Positions 14,417 through 18,204 of a stretch of 18,204 nucleotides of DNA are shown one piece after another. The stretch lies in the NCBI GenBank assembly GCA_036557185.1, contig DATBHZ010000056.1:1-18204 (forward strand). The letters are read 5' to 3'. This DNA comes from DATBHZ01 sp036557185 (GTDB lineage: Bacteria; Actinomycetota; Acidimicrobiia; IMCC26256; JAENVU01). The translations under genes and the position numbers were made by a program. The notes under the pieces were generated by a model. The model did not search any database. It saw only the letters and a program-made list of their open reading frames with translations, and was not told the DNA's origin. Each line of letters starts with the position of its first letter. The stretch's first letter is position 1.

Positions 14417-15334
14417 ATGACACGTTCGCTTCGGAGGCTGCTCCTCCCGATCGCATTGCTCGCCCTCGGCGCGGTAGGGCTCGTCATCCCGGCGAGCGCC
14501 GCCGGAGTGAACCGAGCGGCCGTCATCGTCGACACCGGCTCGGCGGTGCACCGAGTGGTGATCACGTTCACCGAGGATTCGATCTCGGGCGTCAGCGCGC
14601 TCCAACGCGCCGGCGCGAACCCGGCGATCCTCAACTACAACGGCCAGGGCGGCGCGGTGTGCGCGCTGTTCGGCGTCGGGCACCCGGCCACGAACGCGAG
14701 CTGCCTCGGAGACGGCACCGATGCGCGTTATTGGGCGTACTTCCGGGCAGGACCGAGCGGCCCGTTCGTCTACTCGCGCGGCGGCGCAGGGACCGCGCAG
14801 GTGCACAACGGCGACGTCGAGGGGTGGAAGTTCGAGACGGGTTCGACGCCGCCGCCGTTCGCCACCGTCGACCAGATAGCTCCGCCTGCGCCACCGCAGG
14901 CACCTCCTCCCGCCCAGCACGCGATCGTCCCGGGCACTTCGGCCGGGGCGGGTGCTGCGAACGGCGGTGCGGGCGGTCAGGGGGCAGGCGGGGCTCCTGG
15001 ACAAGGCACCTTGACGCCATCGGCCTCGGGTCCCGGAGCAGCTGCAGCCGGTGCGGGCGCGTTGCCGGGCGCGAAGGGCGCAAGGGGCACCGTTGCTCGC
15101 GGCGCGCTTCCCGTGACGGGAGGCACATCGAAGGCGTCCGGATCGGATGCGAAGCAGAGCAAGTCGAAAGACGCGCTCCAGGCAAGTGCCGACGGCAAGA
15201 AGTCGTCGTCCGGCGGGCCGCCGGGGTCGTTGTGGATCCTGGTCGCACTGCTCGTTGTCATCGGGGCCGCCGTCGTCGCCGTGCGCCGTCGTCGTGCGGT
15301 TCCCGACAGGAGCCTGCCGCAGGCCGGGCCGTAA
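14417..15334 (+). CDS. Secreted DUF4430 (transcobalamin beta-domain-like) surface protein with LPVTG motif
   Basis: A 305-residue exported protein. A signal peptide (RSLRRLLLPIALLALGAVG, cleavage near ASA-AG at 28-30) is followed by a domain of about 115 residues. That domain has the DUF4430 pattern: GVSALQRAG (58-66), YWAYFR (105-110), and VHNGDVEGWKF (129-139). Cysteines C82 and C96 probably form a disulfide. A Gly/Ala/Pro-rich linker (about 145-230) leads to LPVTGG (231-236), a sortase-like motif. After a 34-residue polar spacer come a membrane helix (271-289) and RRRR, so it is at least membrane-anchored. DUF4430 resembles the beta domain of animal transcobalamin and intrinsic factor. With the upstream B12 riboswitch this suggests extracellular cobalamin or corrinoid capture, but binding is not shown. 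CGGAGG lies 5 bases before the ATG. Confidence 0.82.
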   Translation: MTRSLRRLLLPIALLALGAVGLVIPASAAGVNRAAVIVDTGSAVHRVVITFTEDSISGVSALQRAGANPAILNYNGQGGAVCALFGVGHPATNASCLGDGTDARYWAYFRAGPSGPFVYSRGGAGTAQVHNGDVEGWKFETGSTPPPFATVDQIAPPAPPQAPPPAQHAIVPGTSAGAGAANGGAGGQGAGGAPGQGTLTPSASGPGAAAAGAGALPGAKGARGTVARGALPVTGGTSKASGSDAKQSKSKDALQASADGKKSSSGGPPGSLWILVALLVVIGAAVVAVRRRRAVPDRSLPQAGP

Positions 15335-15337
15335 TCT
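15332..15337 (+). promoter_or_regulatory. Candidate -10 element of ccdA
   Basis: TAATCT includes the TAA stop of the preceding gene and ends 6 bases before the GTG start of ccdA. No Shine-Dalgarno sequence is present at that GTG. ccdA may therefore have its own leaderless promoter as well as read-through from the riboswitch-controlled gene. Confidence 0.4.
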
Positions 15338-15343
15338 TGAGGG

Positions 15344-16108
15344 GTGCTCGGCGCCGTCACCCCGTCGAACGTCACGATCCTGCTCGCATTCGGCGGGGGA
15401 ATCCTGTCCTTCGTCTCGCCGTGCGTGCTCCCGCTCGTGCCGTCGTACCTCGGCCTGATCACGGGCCTCTCGACGGCCGAGCTCGCGGAGAACCGTCGCC
15501 AGCACCTCTGGCGCATCGCGCTCAACACCGCGCTGTTCACCCTGGGCATGACGACGGTCTTCGTCCTGCTCGGGCTCGGCGCATCGGCATTCGGTCAGAC
15601 CCTGCGTGATCACCAAGACGTGCTGGTGCGCGCGTCGGGTGGGTTCCTCGTCCTGCTCGCGGTCTATCTCGCCGGCTCGCAGCTGTTGCGCGCGCCCGGG
15701 CTCTACGGAGAGGCACGCCTCCACCTCGCGCTCGAGAACTACGGGGCCCTCGCCGTGCCAGTTGCAGGCGCCGCGTTCGGCTTCGCGTGGACACCGTGCA
15801 TCGGGCCCGTGCTCGGCTCGGTCCTCACGGTCGCGGCCACTACGAGCTCACTGCGCGCGGTCTCGCTGCTCGCCGCGTACGGGCTCGGGCTCGGCGCTTC
15901 GTTCCTCGTGATCGGGCTCGGTCTCGGTTGGGTCGAGGAGTCGGTCGACTGGCTCAAGCGGCACGGCCGCACGATCACGTTCGTCTCGGCGGGCCTGCTC
16001 GCGGCGTTCGGCCTCGTGCTGCTGTTCGGCCAGATGCCGTGGCTCAACCAGCGCTTCACCGACGTGATCAACGCGCTCGGGCTCGGCTCGTTCGGCGAGA
16101 ACGGCTGA
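15344..16108 (+). CDS. ccdA: CcdA-type thiol-disulfide electron transporter
   Basis: A 254-residue polytopic membrane protein of the CcdA/DsbD-transmembrane family with six hydrophobic segments. The two redox cysteines are in the expected places: C27 in SFVSPCVLPLVPSYLG on the first helix, and C152 in FGFAWTPCIGPVLGSV on the fourth. CcdA passes electrons from cytoplasmic thioredoxin to extracytoplasmic thioredoxin-like proteins, classically for haem attachment to apocytochrome c. No ResA, ResB or cytochrome gene is in the window, so the partner is unknown. The GTG start follows the DUF4430 gene by 9 bases. Co-transcription with it is plausible. Confidence 0.9.
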   Translation: MLGAVTPSNVTILLAFGGGILSFVSPCVLPLVPSYLGLITGLSTAELAENRRQHLWRIALNTALFTLGMTTVFVLLGLGASAFGQTLRDHQDVLVRASGGFLVLLAVYLAGSQLLRAPGLYGEARLHLALENYGALAVPVAGAAFGFAWTPCIGPVLGSVLTVAATTSSLRAVSLLAAYGLGLGASFLVIGLGLGWVEESVDWLKRHGRTITFVSAGLLAAFGLVLLFGQMPWLNQRFTDVINALGLGSFGENG

Positions 16109-16131
16109 TCCGACTGCTCGGCGCGGTCTGT

Positions 16132-16137
16132 CAGACT
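16132..16137 (+). promoter_or_regulatory. Weak candidate -10 element of pgi
   Basis: CAGACT ends 7 bases before the pgi ATG at 16145. It deviates from TAnnnT at the first base but lies at the same spacing as the other start-proximal hexamers. No Shine-Dalgarno sequence is seen. Confidence 0.25.
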
Positions 16138-16144
16138 TGGCCGA

Positions 16145-17800
16145 ATGGCGCCGATCGTCGACACGGCCGAATGGGCAGCGCTCGGGAAGCACTTCGAAGC
16201 CGTCAAGGACGTGCACCTGCGCGATCTCTTCGATGAGCAGCCCGACCGTGGGACAGCGATGGCGCTCGAGGTCGACGGCCTCTACTTCGACTACTCCAAG
16301 AACCGGATCACCAGCGAGACGATCTCACTCCTGGTAAAGCTCGCCGAAGCCGCGCACGTCGAAGCTCTGCGGGACGCGATGTTCGCCGGCAAGAAGATCA
16401 ACACCACGGAGGACCGCGCCGTCCTGCATGTTGCGTTGCGCGCGCCACGCGACGAGCACATCTACGTGGACGGTGTCGACGTCGTGCCCGAGGTGCACGA
16501 GGTGCTCGACAAGATGGGCGCCTTCTCCGACCGGGTGCGCTCGGGCGATTGGGTAGGTCACACCGGCAAGCGCATCCGCAACGTGGTCAACATCGGCATC
16601 GGAGGCAGCGATCTCGGCCCGCGAATGGCGACGACCGCGCTGCGCGACTTCTCCGACCGCTCGCTCACCTTCCGGTTCGTGTCGAACGTCGACGGCGCAG
16701 ACTTCTTGGAGGCCACGCGCGATCTCGACCCGGAAGAGACGCTGTTCATCGTCGCCTCGAAGACGTTCACCACGCTCGAGACGATGACCAACGCTCGAAC
16801 CGCCCGAGCATGGGCACTGGCGAAGCTCGGTGACGAGGCCGCGGTCGCCAAGCACTTCGTTGCCGTCTCCACCAACGCGGAGGAGGTGGCGAAGTTCGGG
16901 ATCGACACCGAGAACATGTTCGGCTTCTGGGATTGGGTCGGCGGGCGCTACTCGTACGACTCGGCAATCGGTCTCTCGGTGATGATCGCGATCGGCAAGC
17001 CGCAGTTCGACGAGATGCTCGGCGGGTTTCACGCGATGGATGAGCACTTCCGAACCGCGCCGGTTGCACACAACCTCCCCATGCTTCTCGGGCTGATCGG
17101 CATTTGGTACAACAACTTCTTCGGCGCGCAGACGGTCGCAGTCCTGCCGTACTCGCAGTACCTCGAGCTCTTCCCCGCGTACCTCCAGCAGCTCGAGATG
17201 GAGAGCAACGGCAAGTCGGTCGACCGCAAGGGCAAGCCGGTGCAGTGTCAGACGGGCGCGATCGTATGGGGCCAGCCCGGCACCAATGGGCAGCACGCGT
17301 ACTACCAGCTCATCCACCAGGGCACGAAGCTCATCCCCGCCGACTTCATTGGTTTCGCGCAGCCGAACGAGGCGCTCGGCGACCACCAGGACCTGTTGGT
17401 CGCGAATCTCCTCGCGCAGCCCCAAGCGCTCGCGTTCGGCAAGACGCTCGACGAGGTCCTCGCCGAGGGTGTCCCCGCCGCGCAGGCGCCGGCTCGCGTG
17501 TTCGAGGGCAACCATCCGACGAACCTCCTGATGGCCGAGCGGCTCACCCCCCGCGTGCTCGGTCAGCTCGTCGCCTTGTACGAGCACAAGGTGTTCACCG
17601 AGGGCGCAGTCTGGAACATCAACTCGTTCGATCAGTGGGGCGTCGAGCTCGGCAAGCAGCTCGCGCAGACGATCATCCCCGAGCTGCAAGGCAGCTCTGC
17701 CCTGCAGGGCAGCTCCGCGCTGGTAGGCAGCGCCGACCTGGAGCACGATTCCTCGACGAACGCTCTGATCGGGCGGTACCGCAAGCTCCGCACGCACTGA
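16145..17800 (+). CDS. pgi: Glucose-6-phosphate isomerase
   Basis: A 551-residue cytosolic enzyme that interconverts glucose 6-phosphate and fructose 6-phosphate. Family signatures are clear: NIGIGGSDLGP (149-159), the phosphate-binding SKTFTT (205-210), MESNGK (352-357) with the catalytic glutamate E353, GQPGTNGQHAYYQLIHQGT (376-394) with the ring-opening histidine H384, and DQWGVELGKQL (496-506) with K504. The length matches the E. coli type. Near the C-terminus an 18-bp unit is repeated (17684-17737), giving LQGSSA, LQGSSA and LVGSAD; this is a small in-frame expansion outside the active site. gnd begins 25 bases after the stop, so the two probably form a central-carbon operon. Confidence 0.97.
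   Translation: MAPIVDTAEWAALGKHFEAVKDVHLRDLFDEQPDRGTAMALEVDGLYFDYSKNRITSETISLLVKLAEAAHVEALRDAMFAGKKINTTEDRAVLHVALRAPRDEHIYVDGVDVVPEVHEVLDKMGAFSDRVRSGDWVGHTGKRIRNVVNIGIGGSDLGPRMATTALRDFSDRSLTFRFVSNVDGADFLEATRDLDPEETLFIVASKTFTTLETMTNARTARAWALAKLGDEAAVAKHFVAVSTNAEEVAKFGIDTENMFGFWDWVGGRYSYDSAIGLSVMIAIGKPQFDEMLGGFHAMDEHFRTAPVAHNLPMLLGLIGIWYNNFFGAQTVAVLPYSQYLELFPAYLQQLEMESNGKSVDRKGKPVQCQTGAIVWGQPGTNGQHAYYQLIHQGTKLIPADFIGFAQPNEALGDHQDLLVANLLAQPQALAFGKTLDEVLAEGVPAAQAPARVFEGNHPTNLLMAERLTPRVLGQLVALYEHKVFTEGAVWNINSFDQWGVELGKQLAQTIIPELQGSSALQGSSALVGSADLEHDSSTNALIGRYRKLRTH
17684..17737 (+). repeat. Three 18-bp tandem units inside pgi
   Basis: Units at 17684-17701, 17702-17719 and 17720-17737 encode LQGSSA, LQGSSA and LVGSAD. 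The first two differ at only three of 18 bases and the third is more diverged. The array is in frame and lies between the last core helix of Pgi and its C-terminal tail. Confidence 0.8.
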
Positions 17801-17810
17801 TTCGCGGTCG

Positions 17811-17818
17811 AAAGGAAG
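17811..17818 (+). promoter_or_regulatory. Shine-Dalgarno sequence of gnd
   Basis: AAAGGAAG, with core AGGA at 17813-17816, lies 9 bases before the gnd ATG at 17826 in the 25-base gap after pgi. It fixes the start and contrasts with the Shine-Dalgarno-less first genes of other units. Confidence 0.6.
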
Positions 17819-17825
17819 CGCTTCG

Positions 17826-18204
17826 ATGCAGCTCGGCATGGTTGGGCTCGGACGCATGGGCGCGGGCCTGGTCCGTCGTCTGATGGACGACGGTCACGAG
17901 TGCGTGGTGTACGACGTCAACCCCGGCCCGATCAAAGAGCTCGAGAGCTTCGGCGCGACCGGCGGGACCACGTTGGAGGAGTTCGTCGGGAAGCTCACGA
18001 AGCCGCGCGCGGCGTGGGTGATGGTCCCTGCCGCGTTCACCGGCGACACCGTCATGAAGCTCGCCGCCCTCATGGAGCCCGGTGACATCATCATCGACGG
18101 CGGCAACAGCTATTACCGGGACGACATCGACCGAGCAGCCGAGCTCGCGAAGCAGGGGATCCACTACGTCGACTGCGGGACCAGCGGCGGCGTGTTCGGC
18201 CTCG
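17826..18204 (+). CDS. gnd: 6-phosphogluconate dehydrogenase, N-terminal part
   Basis: The first 126 codons of a gene that runs off the right edge. The NADP-binding Rossmann fold is clear: MVGLGRMGAGLVRRL with GxGxxG at 8-13, then VVYDVNP at the end of the second strand. AAWVMVPAAF, IIDGGNSYYRDD (the N-x-x-Y/x-D motif of 6PGDH) and the family-typical YVDCGTSGGVFGL follow. The enzyme oxidatively decarboxylates 6-phosphogluconate to ribulose 5-phosphate. The short 'VDCGTSGGVFG' type suggests the roughly 300-residue YqeC/GndA-like class rather than the long E. coli type, but the C-terminus is not in view. It lies 25 bases after pgi, with a good Shine-Dalgarno sequence. Confidence 0.93.
   Translation, partial: MQLGMVGLGRMGAGLVRRLMDDGHECVVYDVNPGPIKELESFGATGGTTLEEFVGKLTKPRAAWVMVPAAFTGDTVMKLAALMEPGDIIIDGGNSYYRDDIDRAAELAKQGIHYVDCGTSGGVFGL

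Noticed and set aside
14149..14634. N-terminal extension of EcfT by its upstream open frame
   Set aside because: It would run antisense through the riboswitch and the DUF4430 gene start. The ATG at 14148 precedes the first membrane helix properly.
1..18204. CRISPR array, tRNA, rRNA, insertion sequence or prophage
   Set aside because: No regularly spaced repeats, RNA-gene signatures, transposase/integrase motifs or terminal inverted repeats were seen by eye. A covariance-model or profile search was not possible here.

Overview
This is a high-GC window (GC-rich third codon positions throughout, and long spurious open frames opposite most genes). It looks like chromosomal DNA of a high-GC Gram-positive actinobacterium. 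The gene styles (a double-ATPase ECF transporter with an actinobacterial-type S component, DUF4395, a DUF4430 surface protein, a divergent FtsH paralogue, apparently leaderless starts) would fit a deep lineage such as Acidimicrobiia. The phylum-level guess is fairly safe; the class is inference. I see no rRNA, tRNA, CRISPR array, insertion sequence or phage gene.

Layout. (1) 1-96: start of an alpha/beta-hydrolase-like gene on the minus strand, divergent from a MarR-family regulator (195-653). The regulator leads into a DrrAB-type ABC exporter (ATPase 634-1593, permease 1590-2435); the three frames overlap and look like one regulated efflux operon. (2) 2497-4475: a metallo-beta-lactamase-fold hydrolase, a flavin reductase and an RmlC-like cupin epimerase, followed by a convergent DUF4395 membrane protein (4477-4878, minus). 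(3) 5099-6973: an unusual membrane-anchored FtsH-like AAA+ zinc protease. (4) 7017-10624: two overlapping half-transporter genes forming a heterodimeric ABC exporter with one degenerate ATP site. (5) 10647-14148, minus: a translationally coupled ECF importer (EcfT, fused EcfA-EcfA, S component), probably for cobalamin. Facing it on the plus strand is a cobalamin riboswitch (about 14200-14363) that precedes a secreted, membrane-anchored DUF4430 protein with an LPVTG motif (14417-15334), then ccdA (15344-16108). (6) 16145-end: pgi and the start of gnd, linking glycolysis and the oxidative pentose phosphate pathway.

The most interesting unit is region 5. A B12 riboswitch controls a surface protein resembling the transcobalamin beta domain, divergently placed from an ECF importer whose S component resembles the CbrT type. 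I read this as a cobalamin capture-and-import locus in which the capture protein is placed under the B12 sensor and the importer is on the opposite strand. Function is inferred from family resemblance and context.

A second theme is gene starts. The first genes of most units have a TAnnnT-like hexamer only 6-10 bases before the start codon and no Shine-Dalgarno sequence, as expected for leaderless mRNAs. Internal genes use ATGA/GTGA overlaps or a clear Shine-Dalgarno sequence.
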